Shown in pieces: positions 1 to 13,108 of a stretch of 64,000 nt of DNA (the stretch's first letter is position 1; each line of letters opens with the position of its first letter). Below the pieces are notes generated by a model. It saw only the letters and a list, made by a program, of their open reading frames with translations. It searched no databases and was not told the DNA's origin. Source of the stretch: Nemopilema nomurai. Taxonomy: Eukaryota > Cnidaria > Scyphozoa > Rhizostomeae > Rhizostomatidae. The DNA lies in the NCBI GenBank assembly GCA_003864495.1, contig PEDN01001360.1, positions 1 through 64,000 of the forward strand, given 5' to 3'. The position numbers and the translations under genes are program-made.

Positions 1-151
1 GCAGATGGATCTTAGTTTACAAGGAGCATCATTAATTTGCGAACGGCATAGGACACGTTTCAAAATCTGGCTAAAATTGAGAGCACGTGCAATACTGGAA
101 GCTTTCTCCTAAAATCTAATAATGTAAAAGAAATGCTTTGAATGAAATTAC

Positions 152-3100
152 CTTGAAAAATGTCTTGAAAACATAAGAAGTTGAGCCAGCAAGCAATACG
201 AAGGCAAGAAAGGTACTGAAGCCGCCATTGAAAACAGCAGGCCCAAGCTCACTCACGGCGGCACGTGCACGCCCTAAAATTTAACGAGGCTGTTACAAGA
301 TGGCACTTGACTGCAAGCTTCTAAATATTGCGATGGCGGTCTCAACAAGCACAAATACGTCCACGATTAGCCTCTAGCCTGAACGATGTTTCGAAAATAG
401 ATGCAATAAACTTCCAATGGCTAAATACATAGCGAACATTTAATCTCAAGCGAAAAAATAACAACCTTATTTCTGATGGCTGCATAAATCAGACGCATTA
501 CGACATTATGAAGGAAAATAGTGCGCAAGACAGAGAAGTCAATGGTAAGTGTAAATTTCTAAGGCATGTTGAAATGGCTGTCGGATTCTCGAGAGCAGTC
601 GAATTAGCATCAGTTACAAAGAGAGTAGATATCAAATTGATCAAAGTTATCAACTTGATGGAAGGCACTTGCCGTCTCTTGTGGCCTGACTTGCGGTCAT
701 AAAGGCATGTCCAATGTGCGCAGCGTAATCTACACAGAGACCAATAGCAAGGATCAACATGACTGAAGTCACCGTGTCGATGTACAGGCCCCAGAAATAC
801 ATCATGCCGCCAACATCAACCTGCAATAACGCAAACAGCTTTAGAAGAGAAAATGCCTCTTTTGGGTGCTATTGACCCATAATACGTCATCGGTCAGCAA
901 TGGACAATACTCATTAACGAAAAGCTTAAGTTGTCCTTGATTGAACACGATCGAGTGCTATTAGCCAGAAAGCTCACGAGAGATGGTTTGCAAAGCGAAT
1001 GGGGTGTTTGGTGCATTCAGAGATCTATTCAATAACTATGTTCATTAAAATTACAAGCAAATCAACAAAACAGTAGCCGGTGCAAATTAAGGTGGTGATG
1101 CAATTGAATATCCTAAAGTCAGGCTACAGGCAACTTACCAGCGTAAGAATGACGCAGGTGAACACCATTAGGGACGTCCAAATGTTGGCCAGCAGGAACA
1201 AAGTGACGAGGAAAACGCACGCAGCCGCAAGTGCCAGATTTCGTACCAGTTCAATGGCGATGATCTGCAGATGGGACAAAACGACGGTCACAGCCATTAC
1301 ACTCGAACTGCATGTCTATCATTCTATTAACAATCACATCTCTATCAATCGATCACCAACTGCATGTCTATCAACCTATCACTAACTGTATGTCTTTCAA
1401 TCGATCACAGACTGCATGTCTATCAATCGATCACCAACTGCATGTCTATCAACCTATCACTAACTGTATGTCTATCAATCGATCACAGACTGCATGTCTA
1501 TCAATCGATCACCGACTGCATGTCTATCAACCTATCACTAACTGTATGTCTATCAATCGATCACCGATTGCATGTCTATCAACCTATCACTAACTGTATG
1601 TCTATAAGTCAATCAATCACTAACTGTATTTCTATCAGTCTATCACTGAGCGCATGTCTACCGCTTTAACTGTTTATAAATTGTTCTATCACCAGTTGTA
1701 TGCTAATCAGTCTATCACTACCTGCATGTCGATCAATCTATAATTAACCTTATTGCATAATTCCGATAATTGCTCATTTTCACATTCCATACAACGTGGT
1801 TACAACCAAGAGGCAAATTCTTTCTCTGCTCCCTACCTTGTTTGTTTCCCAGCCAATGTAGAATCTTGAATAAGCAAAAGCCTCTTTTGAAAACGAGATG
1901 CTTTTAATATCCTCTCTCACGCTGTCCATTGCTTTCACTTCTGTTGGGGAGTCCTTCATCTTTACATGAGTGGCATGCATTCTTGAATACTACCAGAAAG
2001 AGCAACAACGTATTGGTTACGTAGAAAAGTAACAGAGAGTGATTGTGGTGATACAGAAGTACCGTGAGCCAAATACGAAAGGAGGAGCAGTAGCATGCGA
2101 TGTAAAGAGCTCAAAATGTCGGCAGAGGCAGATACATTGTAATGGGATGGCTAACACAGACTTAAAAGGCAGCTTTATCTAGGATCTAAGATGCAAGAAA
2201 AACATTTGTTTTATGGATGATCCACGTGTGCTCAGGGTCAGACAGAAACGCTTGACGTGAAACAGAAACATATGACGTGAAACAGAAACACTTGGCGTGA
2301 AACAGAAACACTTGCCGTAAAACAGAAACACATGACGTGAAACAGAAACACTTGACGTGAAACAGAAACAATTGACATGGAACAGAAACACATGATGTGA
2401 AACAGAAACACTTGTCGTGAAACAGAGACACTTGTCGTAAAACAGAAACATTTGACGTAAAACAGAAACACTTGACGTGAAACAGAAACACTTGACGTTT
2501 ATTCCTACAATGTTGACCATTTTCATGGATCAAAGATTGTTGTCAGAATTGGAAATCACATTTGCTCTTTGCTTCTGAAAAATGTTCAGCGAAAGACAAA
2601 CGTCAAAGAAAACGCTGCTGGTAATTATGATTATGATGATGAATTAGGCAAGCATAGCAAAACTCACCAAAATTTTAGTATTGGTAGCATCAAATGTAAT
2701 GTCATTCCTGTATATCTTGCCAATCTGGCTATTCAAAAACGGGCTCAACCATGACATGAAAAAGTTCGCATTTATTGGACGCTTGTCTAAAAAGTGAGTA
2801 CATGTGATAGTGAGCCATAGTGTTTAAGGGCTTATGCTAATGGGAGGTAAGCACAACATTTAAAATATCCTCATTACTTACTACTGATTCTCAGTATTTA
2901 TCCAATGCATCAAAGAAAACAAGAATTCTAATATCAAATTAATACAATTGCATTGAAGGACAAAACACCGTACTGTATTTAAAAACACAGGAATTAAAGA
3001 CCAGTTGTAGTATACGGTATTATTCAATGTTTCTTGAATTAATGTTTTTCATAGTAAAACAGAAAATTGAAAAGTGCCGCAAAGCAAAACAGATGCAAGA

Positions 3101-6100
3101 AACCAGAGAAACAGACTAAAAATATTGACGATGAAAACAGCACAGAGTCACGCAATATTTAAACTGAAAAGGCAGGAGAGACAGCATCACGTGCGGTAAT
3201 TAATCCTTAAAGAAAGTCACTCTGACACATTTCATGAAACGTTGCTATTTTCATGTAGTCCAACTCACTGATTAATTCATGATACCCGTCAAACCAGTTA
3301 TGCCAAACAGTTTGTTTAGAGGTATTAACTTTATACTTAAAGGGAGATTGAGACGCGCGACTCATCAAAATGCTGCAGGAATACATGAATTACCTTTATC
3401 GACATTAGCTGTGTTTCCATGGGTCTGGCTTACCCAGGTCATGTATGTGACGTACCAACTGGATACCGACGAGGAGACGACGTACTTGTTAAAACGCATC
3501 TTGTCATAAGCAGCTTGAAGCTTGCTCTGCTCATTGAAATAATCAATGCCACCTAATGTGGGAATCAATACTGGTTGTTATACTATGAAAACCGAATATT
3601 ATTAAAAAAATATTAGCTGGTATTGATATAGCTGGAAACAATAGCTTTGTCAAGACAGGGAGATAAGTCTGTGACGCAGTGTAGTATCAACTGTAATAAC
3701 ATACATGATTGATGCACCAACTCATGTTGAGATATTGCAGTAGTGAGATATCAAATTGAAATATTGTTTGTTATCAATATCTCAATGAAGTGCTAATATG
3801 AATCTTTTGAACTATAACTGAAAGTATCAACATCTTGTAACAAGTATCCGGCTAGGTGACAGGGTGATACACAAAAATAACATGCGCATCATAACATATA
3901 AAATATGTATTTTGGATAGAAATATTGCTGATGTTCTTACCAAAGTGTACTGTAAAACTGAAACCATCATTTGGAAAATACTGAAAGAAGGAGATACAAT
4001 GTTAAAAGTAAAATATCAACATTACATCTTTACTCCGACTTTGAAGGAAACCAGTGGGAATATAAACAAGAAAGATTTTGTTCGAGTCACATTAACAGAA
4101 ATGTGAACCTAATTTTTGCTGAAAGCATTTTGCAATTGTAAAAGCTTGAGAGGATGAACACGATATCAGTTCCTATGTACTTGGCTTCGTAATTAGCTTT
4201 AGTAATGCAAGCTGCTTCGGGCAATTCTTTAAGCCCCAGGTTATAAACGCTTGTATGTAACAAAATTAACTATACAGCAGAACAAGAACGAATTTAACGA
4301 AGAAATAGTATTTGCCCGTCCATGCTGGTTCCCAGTGGAAATGATATTATGTTACATGGCCGCCGTGGCAATAGGGGCATACCCCGTTTGTGCCTGGTAT
4401 TGGAAAGTGTCATTTTGTATCATTTAGGCCTATAATCAGTGTTACAGAAAAAGGACGTTTGCGCCTTTTTGATCATTTTGCCCCCACCCATCCCCATTCA
4501 GAAATGCGTCCGGCAGCTCCGTGTTGTTGTTTGACAGGGCAGATCCATCACAGGGTAGCGATGAATCAACGAGCTCGGTCTTTCTAGATTAGGGCGGCTC
4601 CAGCTCAAACATTGCGTTATAAATACCTCAGCAATACAACAATATTAAATACAATATCACCTGTTAGGTGTTTATAGCAAGCAGGTGCTTCATGCAGGGC
4701 TCAAAAAGCTACTGCTATTGGTTTCAGCTTAACTGCAGCGTTTATTTGCATGAAGGAAGGATTCAACTCTTAAGAAGGGAAAACCGCTTTAATCTCTTTA
4801 TTAACGAGCGACAGGCTTCTTTAAGAGTCTTGAGATGTTTCTTGAAGATTTTTTAGTTCCGTGACGAATTCGGTCAGCAAGAGAAGTCTTGAAAAGAGTT
4901 AATCCGAAGGCTACCTCAGCATTTTTTATGTTGTAATTAGTCGCGTCCGAACCAGGAGGCAAAAACAAGTTGAAGTCGAAGTTTTGTGTTAGTTCTGTGA
5001 CTCCGTAGCACCCAACGCTGAACAGTGCCACAGTTGTCAATAGAACTCCGATCTGTGGAAGCAGAAATACGATGTCAGGGGGGCATATGAATACTAGGGG
5101 GGCATATGAATACTAGAAATATGAAGAGTAACTTGATATGCTACTCAGAGAGCTTCTTAGGCCAACTAGCATCCATTTAGTATCAGAGTGTAAGTTAACA
5201 CAATGAAGAAGATAAAGAAGATAAAACAATGAAGAAGATAAAACATTTATTCATTCCTATCTTGGAAATTAAAGTCCAGTAGAGTTTTCAAACTGAATCT
5301 TGAGCCAAATAGTAGTAAAGTAGTAGCAAGTAGTAAAGCTGTTGCAAAGATCCATTCATACGGCCTAACTTTGTATAGCATGCATCTTGCAAGACTTAAT
5401 TTGAAAACTCAATAAAATAGTTAACGTAAGAGAGCCTTGACTTTCGGTGACTCGCCTTGACTGGGAACTTGACGATGCATTTGCCAAGGACGTCATCAAA
5501 GAACGTCTGCAAACGATCCTTCTTTCCACAAGCAAACGGTTCATAGTCGCTGGAGAGAGTGATACAGCAACAGCAAGCATCTCGATTTTTGTTTTTTCAA
5601 GTAAAAGTGACGTTTATTGAGCCGCTGCATCAAGTTAACAGTACATTAACATTTCGTAATAGAGAAATTTCAAGTCAGAGCCTCACAAATTTCATGCTTT
5701 ATTGTTCACATGTGATGAAGATGGGAAATCCTTTTACGAAGTTTCAAATACCTTTTAATGTCAAGTGCAAGACAGGCAGCAAAGATTGTAATTGCGAAGA
5801 AATATACGGCAAGAATTCCTGTAAATTAAAAATGGCATTTCAAAGAAAAGAAGCCCAACTTACTCGCGCGAAGGCAACTTACTACACGCTTTTTTAAGGA
5901 ACCATTTTATAAGGAACCTACATGTAGAAGGCCGAAATATTTAAAGAACTTATACTACAAAAACGAAATCCCTAAGGAACTTTTTGATTTGAAAAATTTT
6001 TATAACTGCAAGCATCAAAAACTAAAAAGCCGGTTCCATTCATTTGCCACCAATACTCGCATAGATAGTCAAGTGCTTTATCGAGTAGTTTCCGCATAGT

Positions 6101-9100
6101 CTATCTCGCCACTCTCTCTATTAAATGTTAAGGCTTATTGATGTGTAATGAAAATTAAGAAACTTTTAAGAAACTTCTGGTACTAAAATCTGATGATTCG
6201 AGGTCTACGAATAAGGAACTTTTGGAATGGGCCTTGAGGTAGGTTCCTTATAAAAAAGCGTGTAAAGTAAAAACAACAATAAGTTCATTTTCCTTACACA
6301 GGCAAACGCCGAAATAATTACACCGGGTTTTCAAACAAGTTGAAATCAACACAGTTTTCTGCACGTACAACAACAAACAGAAGTAAACCCACACACTGGA
6401 TTGTCGAATAGGGTGATTCCCTCACTGTAGGGATCGGATAATTGGGATCAGAAAGAGGTTTGAATCCTCTTGTCATCTCAACTAATGGCGCAGCTAGCAT
6501 TCTTGTTGAACCGACTAGGTATTCTTTGAAGCAAATTAAGTTATCAGAGCGGTGGAGCGATAAGAAATTCGTTGTGCAACTGAAACTCGTAATAATGTCT
6601 GGGATGTAAAAAAAGTCGGCGGTGATTGCGCTCATGAATAACAAAGCAAAACCGAAAGAATTCGGATTAAGAACAAATAAACAAAAGAAAATCGATAAAC
6701 CGCAATGACGTTTGCGGCGTAGAATGTAGAAATCGAACCATGTGTTGGGCGCATGAAGCATTTGATTTGATTCTTGATTTTAAAAATAAAGCAAGTATGT
6801 AAAAAGCAGCTTACCTAGGCCAGCGTAAACACAGAATGACTGAAGAGCTGGGAGAACCTAAAGTTGTGAACAGTGAAAATGATTAGGAAAAGACGAATAG
6901 AATAATATCTAAACTGCCGAGGTAGACCACTAGAGTTCTTACGTAATATACCGAAATCAAAGGAAATTCCATTGGAATGATTCAAGAGCCAATTTTAAGC
7001 CGAAGCATTCATTTGAGAAAAACAAACTTAGATTTTTACGAGTTTTCTTCTAGCGGCTACTTCTAGTTAGTTGTAATAGGAAGACGATTTGGTTCACACT
7101 GCCCATTCAAACTGATTCATATAAAAATCTACCCAAACATTCTATACGAAGTCGATTCCTAGTAACAGTAACAAATGTAAATAAATGAAATGAAATTACC
7201 GTTGTTGCACCAACGAGAAAGGCAATGACGTCAGTCATTGATGTAATCGAAATGGCCACGCCCTAAAATAAAGATTTTCGTTTAAACATCATAATAAGAA
7301 AAATGTTAACGATTTATTTTACTTTATTCGCCCGGACTTAAATCCATTACAACATTTAAGCAGCAAAGCAGTAATGAATGGACATTGAACACAGAAGTGC
7401 CCCTTGAGAAGTTTGAAGAGAACCTCTATGTAAAGTTCTCGAGACTTATAGATCTCCAACAAACTACAAATAGCTTAAAAAGAAAATATATTGATCCAAC
7501 TTGAGTTGCATTGGGAGCTTCAATGCTTGGGGACAGCAGAACAACAGAGGCGCGAATAACAGCTGAAGAGGCTCATTCGAAGAAACTGTTGAACTTCTTA
7601 ACAACCTTACTTGACATTTACAAGTGTACCTAGCCTTGAAGCCCCTTAGAACTGCAACCTAGCCACTTTTTTTTCCATGGTGGCCCACGATCGCCTGAAG
7701 GCCATGGCCAATACAGTATAAAGGCCAAACCACTTACTGCACTCTTCATCGTTGCTGCAAGCTTGTAAGGAACCGAGCAATCAGCTGGGAGCTCCCTCGA
7801 AGCAATCTCGTACGACTGAATGATGACAAATACATCGTCTACACCGATGCCTGGAAAGAATGGCATGGAAGGCGTCACCGCACGTGAAATTGTTAGGGTA
7901 TTCGGGTAAAAAATGTAATCACACAAAACATTTGAGGTGGCCTCTCTCGCGAATAAAAGGTGGGCAAAGCTACTTATGGGACGTTTCATACGGTTGCGCT
8001 AAAATACAGAAAACGAGGTCACAAATAGCAGACGTTTTAAATTCAACTTCACACCATTTACCACGAAATATTGCTGTTTGGGGGTAGCACACGCTATTAT
8101 TTCGTCAAGAGAGGTCCACGATAACTATGAAAAGGATCAACTCTTGGTCAATAAGCTCGTACCTAGTATAAGGAAGGGCAAGATGGAATGGACTGGTCCG
8201 TAGAAAAACCCGAATGCACTGGAAAGCCCGAATGACACCAGAATTGACAACCCAACGCAGATGACACCTATGACAGCTAGCCAAGCCTAAAGAAAACAGA
8301 CATGTTGTCATAAATATATGCAGAACAACAAGGAACTTATGGAAGCGTGGAAAACACTTTTGTCTTCATAGATACCAACTTAGAGGGGCACTGATCTGCT
8401 TCCAGCAAAGACAATCGGTGTCAAAGAAAAATTACTTCTCATGGCTAGTAAATACTCTATAAGAGGCCTGCAAAAACGTAAAGAGAAATTGGCACCATCG
8501 CTAATCGCCAACAATGGGTTGACAGTGGCGTGCACTGCTGCCAGGGTAGGGCGGGTAATTAGCCCCTTATTGCTCTTCATGAAGTGTATGGGTATATAAC
8601 TACAAAATAAAGCTTGGCTTTATTTCGCAGGTTGCAACTGCCTCCGGCTTCCAACTTTAGGGCATAAAAAAGACGCTTTACAGAGGAATCATACGGGGGG
8701 ACAATTCTTGTTTTTAACAGAGTTGGACAAAAAATAGAAAAAAATTAACGGGGCACTTGAAAGAAAGCGCACTTTAAAAACGTGTTGCAGTTGGAGATAT
8801 GGTAGTTTATGCGTCCAATATATCTATGGTGATGGGTAGGTAATGAAGATTTAATGCATGCTCGGTGACTCCGACACTAACCTTTTGTTCAATACGTGTA
8901 AATCTGCCCAGCATAAACGCCAAATATGCAATTATCAAGAAGTAGCCAATAGACAGGAATGATATGTCTCCCGTAATCGCACTGCTAGATGCAGCACGGA
9001 ACCTGGAATTCAACAAATTTTTAATGAAGCCAGTCAAATAATTGGTCAGAAAATCTTGAGCAGGCCAAGTTGACCGCAAGACATTAAAAGACTACATCAA

Positions 9101-12024
9101 GCGAAACCGGGAACTTACGATGTCAGACTGAAGAAATACAAAGTTAAATCCGAATTGTCCTTGTCAAAGCTCTTGGCAACTTCGCCAAATTTCTCTTCCC
9201 ATAATCCACCATTGGCATCCTCCTGTTTTTAAATAATTAAAAATGTTTTCGTATACAATTGACAATATGTTCATTTGTAATATGTTCAATATTTCGTAAA
9301 AAATGGTATATGTATATAGTCTAATATGTTCATAGAGTTCTAAAGTGTGACGTCACCATAAACCTATTTTTGAATTTTTTCATTCTGACCAAATAACATT
9401 GAAATATCATTACAAAATACTTCCAAATATGCAAAATTGGCAAAATGTGTCTAAAGTATGTTGTGATGAGATTGAATTTTGCTATCAAATCACTTTTATT
9501 TTGGCTCTGTTAGTGAAGGTATGAACTGAGACAAAAATACATAGGTTTCATGGGGAAGAGCCAATACACATGTGACCATATATAAGCCAACTTGAAACAC
9601 AATTGACAAATTTTGCCTATTTAGAGGTATTTCATGATGCTTGTGCAGGCTATGGGATGTAAATTCAAAAATCCTAAAAGAGAATGATTGGCATATATTC
9701 TCACATTTCTGCCTGCTTTTTTGTTATAGACTTCCTGATTTTTTAGAAAATAGGTAGATTGCACAGCTTTTGCTCCTGTTACTTTTCCAGAATTTCTCTC
9801 AATTTTTCCAAGTATTCGCTCAAGATTCAGTGGTCTTTGAGTAACAACGCTGCCAGGGAAAATGTGATGATGAATAATATTTCAGAAAAATGCTAACAGA
9901 ATATGGCTCAAGAAAAAAGAATTGCCAATTATTGCTGTGGCAACAAATGCATCTTTACTTTGTGTAAAAGGAAGCATAACACCTACTTTGCAAATAATTC
10001 TGCAAAAGTTTCATAAGATGCTATGCTACTTTTTAAACCAGCTATTTGAAATAGTTTTGACAAACATGTCTGTTCTGTGAAAACGTAGAATGGTACCTTA
10101 TTAAAGGCTGTTGATTGACACCATCAAGAACTGCCTGGTCAGTCAAATTATTGATCAATGTCTCATTGTATCCCCAAATCTCAAGAATATTGCCAGCCTG
10201 ACAGATTGGGCCTTGCCTTGTATAAAAAAATTACATTGTAAAATAGCAAAAAGAATGGCAATTTTTAACAACACAAAAATATCACAGAATTACAGTCAAG
10301 AAATGTGACTCTAAAGTGATGCTTGAAAAGATCAAGGAGTTGAAACAGTGTTTGTAACAATGTTTTATGATACAAGCCAAGACAGTTCATCAGCACTGCT
10401 AGTGAATCAGGGGTTCTGAAATTGCAGCACAAAACATATAGAATATTACAGCATAAATACATTTTGATAACTTTAGAAATAATAAGCAAAATATCCAGCA
10501 AATGACATTTGAATATTTCAAACTACCAAGTATAAACTTGCTTACCGATAGCAGATAAGATCCCATTGATTACTTGTACCATTTAAAATCAATTTGACTT
10601 TCTGGTCAAATTTCAGTATCTACAACAACAAGAAAATGTAATCCATAAGAAGCAAGTCCATTTACACTGCAAACTGATTTGAACAATAAGCAGATCTTTG
10701 CTATTCTAGTAGGGAGGACAAGCTAGTTACATGCCTATATATGACTTCTAGGGAATAGATAGTTTGGTGTTGGGAAAAGGCACACCTGTAAAAAGTCTGC
10801 ACCTCAGGAATGGGTGGGTCAAGAATTTCCAGAAAAAACAATCACTCTTTCGCTTCTCTTTCTGGGTCATGTCACTGCCTATGCCAATAAATGTAAAGCT
10901 ACTACCAGTTACAAAGGGGATAGTGCTAATGGGGAAAGTAAATTGTTCATGGGACAGGTAGATTTTTAGGATGGTACACCATAGAAACACTCTTTAAATG
11001 CAGGCTTTTAAAAAGGTGTGGTCAGAAGCCCAATGGGTGTGGCCACAAAATTTAGTCAGTCTCAACCATTTACCACGTAGCACCATGACAAAAGTCAAGG
11101 GTATTCAGATAGAAAAGTCCAATCCATAACTCACATGCTTGATCATTTTGCTTGTTAATACATTGCTGTTTTCAAATAATGCAGCATTTAACCGCGACCT
11201 AACAGGATATCTTTTTGCTGCTATATCTTTGAGTCTCAAGGCTTCGGAATCCTGTGGGTTCCACAATTTTTCGCTTCGGTTCTCCTGCTCGAACTTTATC
11301 ATGCCGATACCACATAGCCCACATACTACCAAGCCGACAAAAATAGTGAGCACCGGATTTTTTCCAACAGCCTTCCCAAGACTGAAAAAGATGAAAAACC
11401 GCGAGTTACTAAATACCGAAAATAACAATATCACTTCAACCATGTCCTCAGCTGGCAAGCCGATCGCAAAACACAATAAACGATATATTACTCGGCTTCT
11501 TAATGATAATATGTTTTTATTTCTCAAATTTCGTCGTAATTAAGAGAGAAAAACTACTCGGGCTGAATCTGGTTTCCAACAAGGAAATAACATAGTAAGT
11601 TTATGGCTCCATTGACTGGGTCATCAAATTAATCAAATACAAAACAACTTCGGTGATGCAAGTAGAAGAAAACATAACTTGAGAAAAAATCACACGAAAG
11701 CTTGAATAATTGCAAAAAGATATCGGTAAGATTCGTAAAGGTAGATTCCTAACACGATTTCGAACTAGACCTGGAGGTCGCTTGTCCTCAAGAACGGGCT
11801 CCTTAAAAATGAAAACTTTGTTGCATAAGATTATAGCATTTAATGTCGAATATTTTAAAGCTAGAAGGACGATTACAGGTGCTTTATAAACTTTTCAAAT
11901 CACTTAAATGAGAGGTTTCGTTACATTCACACCTGAAGAATGCTCCTTCGAATTTTGAAATCACCACGTCGGTAAATCGGCGGCAAATATTCTTTTTGGG
12001 AACATTTTCCTTCTCGCCCGTCAT
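152..12024 (-). CDS. Patched-domain (sterol-sensing, RND-type) membrane protein, 3' end off the window
   Basis: Resembles the PTCHD3/ptr group of Patched-related proteins, multi-pass membrane proteins related to RND transporters; substrate unknown. Twenty exons join in frame on the minus strand: 12024-11933, 11381-11135, 10619-10546, 10197-10098, 9222-9119, 9002-8882, 8286-8163, 7850-7738, 7262-7200, 6857-6815, 5818-5752, 5549-5456, 5052-4915, 3980-3941, 3552-3394, 2786-2668, 1989-1837, 1264-1139, 820-673, 273-152, giving 749 codons. The start ATG (MTGEKENVPKK) has an in-frame TAA upstream. Diagnostic pieces are SLGKAVGKNPVLTIFVG (first membrane segment), the sterol-sensing stretch TGDISFLSIGYFLIIAYLAF, GIGVDDVFV (the GxxxDD proton-relay-like motif), GVAISITSMTDVIAFLVGA, FDFNLFLPPGSD, and in the second half VDVGGMMYFWG and GLCVDYAAHIGHAF. 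Two introns (after exons 12 and 19) appear to start with GC. The exon after FFK and the stop lie beyond the left edge. The family call is firm; the exact orthologue is not. Confidence 0.92.
1308..1735. repeat. 26-bp minisatellite
   Basis: Tandem units of the type CTGCATGTCTATCAATCGAT plus CACCAA, alternating with a variant containing CAACCTATCACTAA; most regular from 1366 to 1610 and decaying outward. It creates long open frames that are not coding. In an intron of the patched-domain gene. Confidence 0.95.
2241..2498. repeat. 20-bp minisatellite
   Basis: Twelve full copies of a 20-bp unit, CTTGACGTGAAACAGAAACA, plus partial ends, with one or two changes per unit. Because 20 is not a multiple of three, the array is open in all three frames of one strand; those frames are artefacts. 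It lies in the intron next to the one holding the 26-bp array. Confidence 0.96.
5077..5116. repeat. Two-copy 19/20-bp tandem repeat
   Basis: GGGGGGCATATGAATACTAG occurs twice in succession in an intron of the patched-domain gene. Confidence 0.85.
5883..6264 (+). mobile_element. TA-flanked MITE, copy 1
   Basis: About 380 bp between TA dinucleotides. The inverted ends are CACGCTTTTTTAAGGAACC on the left and GGTTCCTTATAAAAAAGCGTG (read in two parts) on the right. A short duplication, AAGGAACC, sits inside the left end. It matches the element at 42355-42720 in reverse orientation. TA target sites and no coding capacity suggest a Tc1/mariner-type non-autonomous element. It lies in an intron of the patched-domain gene. 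Confidence 0.88.
9345..9650 (+). repeat. Diverged dispersed repeat, copy A
   Basis: About 300 bp whose order of words (GAATTTTTT, ATACTTCCAA, TTTTGGCTC, GGGGAA, TTTTGCCTATTTAGAGG) recurs on the minus strand at 33150-33465 with many substitutions. No clear terminal repeats or coding potential. Lies in an intron of the patched-domain gene. Confidence 0.7.
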
Positions 12025-13018
12025 CTTGCAGAACTTCGTGCAAAATTACCTTACCTTCCGTGACTTCATTCGTCTATGGCAGTTTCAACAACAATACATT
12101 GGGGATTTCGAGAGATTCTTCAGTGGGCACGAGGCTTAAAGTTCCCATGGTAACAGGCTACCTGCTTCAATTCACGTGTGTAAAACGAACTTATGCAATA
12201 AGCAGTTAACAATGTCTCCTTCTAAATAACACTTGTATTGGAATCAACGGATTCTGGAATCACTTTTAATCATAACTGATGGTGAACACTAGGAAGTAAT
12301 AAAGCTTTGAAGTAAACTAACTTACTCAACCGGACGACCATTTTGTAATTTGATTCAAGTCACCGAGATTTGAGAATTTTGTGTTCGGTAAGAATTACAT
12401 GACAACATTAATTCACAGGGTTGGCCGTACCGCAAAATTGAAGGGCATGAAATGCAATATATCGGTGGATTAGGGTGTTTGTTTCTTCCGGTGTTTCTCC
12501 AATAAGTTTTCCTTTATTTTTAGTTTAAAAACATCGTTGGTTGTAGGGGGCCGGTTACAAAATATGACAAGGCTGTAAACCCATCGCACCGTCGCCGCGT
12601 TTCTTTCAACGTGATGATTAATGGACAAATATCCATACCCGCATACGTCTGCTGATTGACACCCAAGCAAAATGCTACGCTGATGTAGCAGTTATGATAA
12701 GACGCTGATTCCACAATGGGTCGACCGAACTTCCGCACACATTTTGCTGCAGGTAAAACGACACAGTGACAAGACCACAAATCAAATTTCCATTGTAAAT
12801 TTGCCAACAAATATGTCTTTCACAGTATTTGAACCTAGCATTTCGTGTTTCAATATTGACGAAACCATGTCCTAAAGGTCTCAGTGCCATTACCAATGGG
12901 AAGGGAGAACCATCCCCTCTACACCAAGGGGTAAGGACAGCCACGCCACCCCTCTGGAAGTGAACAGAAATAGCCCTCTCCACCACAACTGGACAATTCA
13001 CTGCTTGTAGTCTCATTT

Positions 13019-13108
13019 TTAAGCCTGAAATACACGATCAGTTTTTATCAGTTATGAATGAAAACTGAAAACTGTCAGTTAAAAAACTGATCGTGTATCT
13101 TAGGCTTT
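13019..13108. repeat. 90-bp hairpin element
   Basis: AAGCCTGAAATACACGATCA on the left is matched by TGATCGTGTATCTTAGGCTT on the right, leaving a loop of about 35 bp. It could be a very small MITE or a fold-back element; no clear target duplication was recognised. Confidence 0.75.

Noticed and set aside
1312..1669. Repetitive proteins on the plus strand
   Set aside because: Products of the 26-bp minisatellite inside an intron.
2179..2533. Cys/Phe-rich proteins encoded by three overlapping minus-strand frames
   Set aside because: All three come from the 20-bp minisatellite, whose unit is not a multiple of three.
12675..13016. 113-codon minus-strand frame as a gene
   Set aside because: No domain, no splice support, overlaps nothing conserved that I can recognise.
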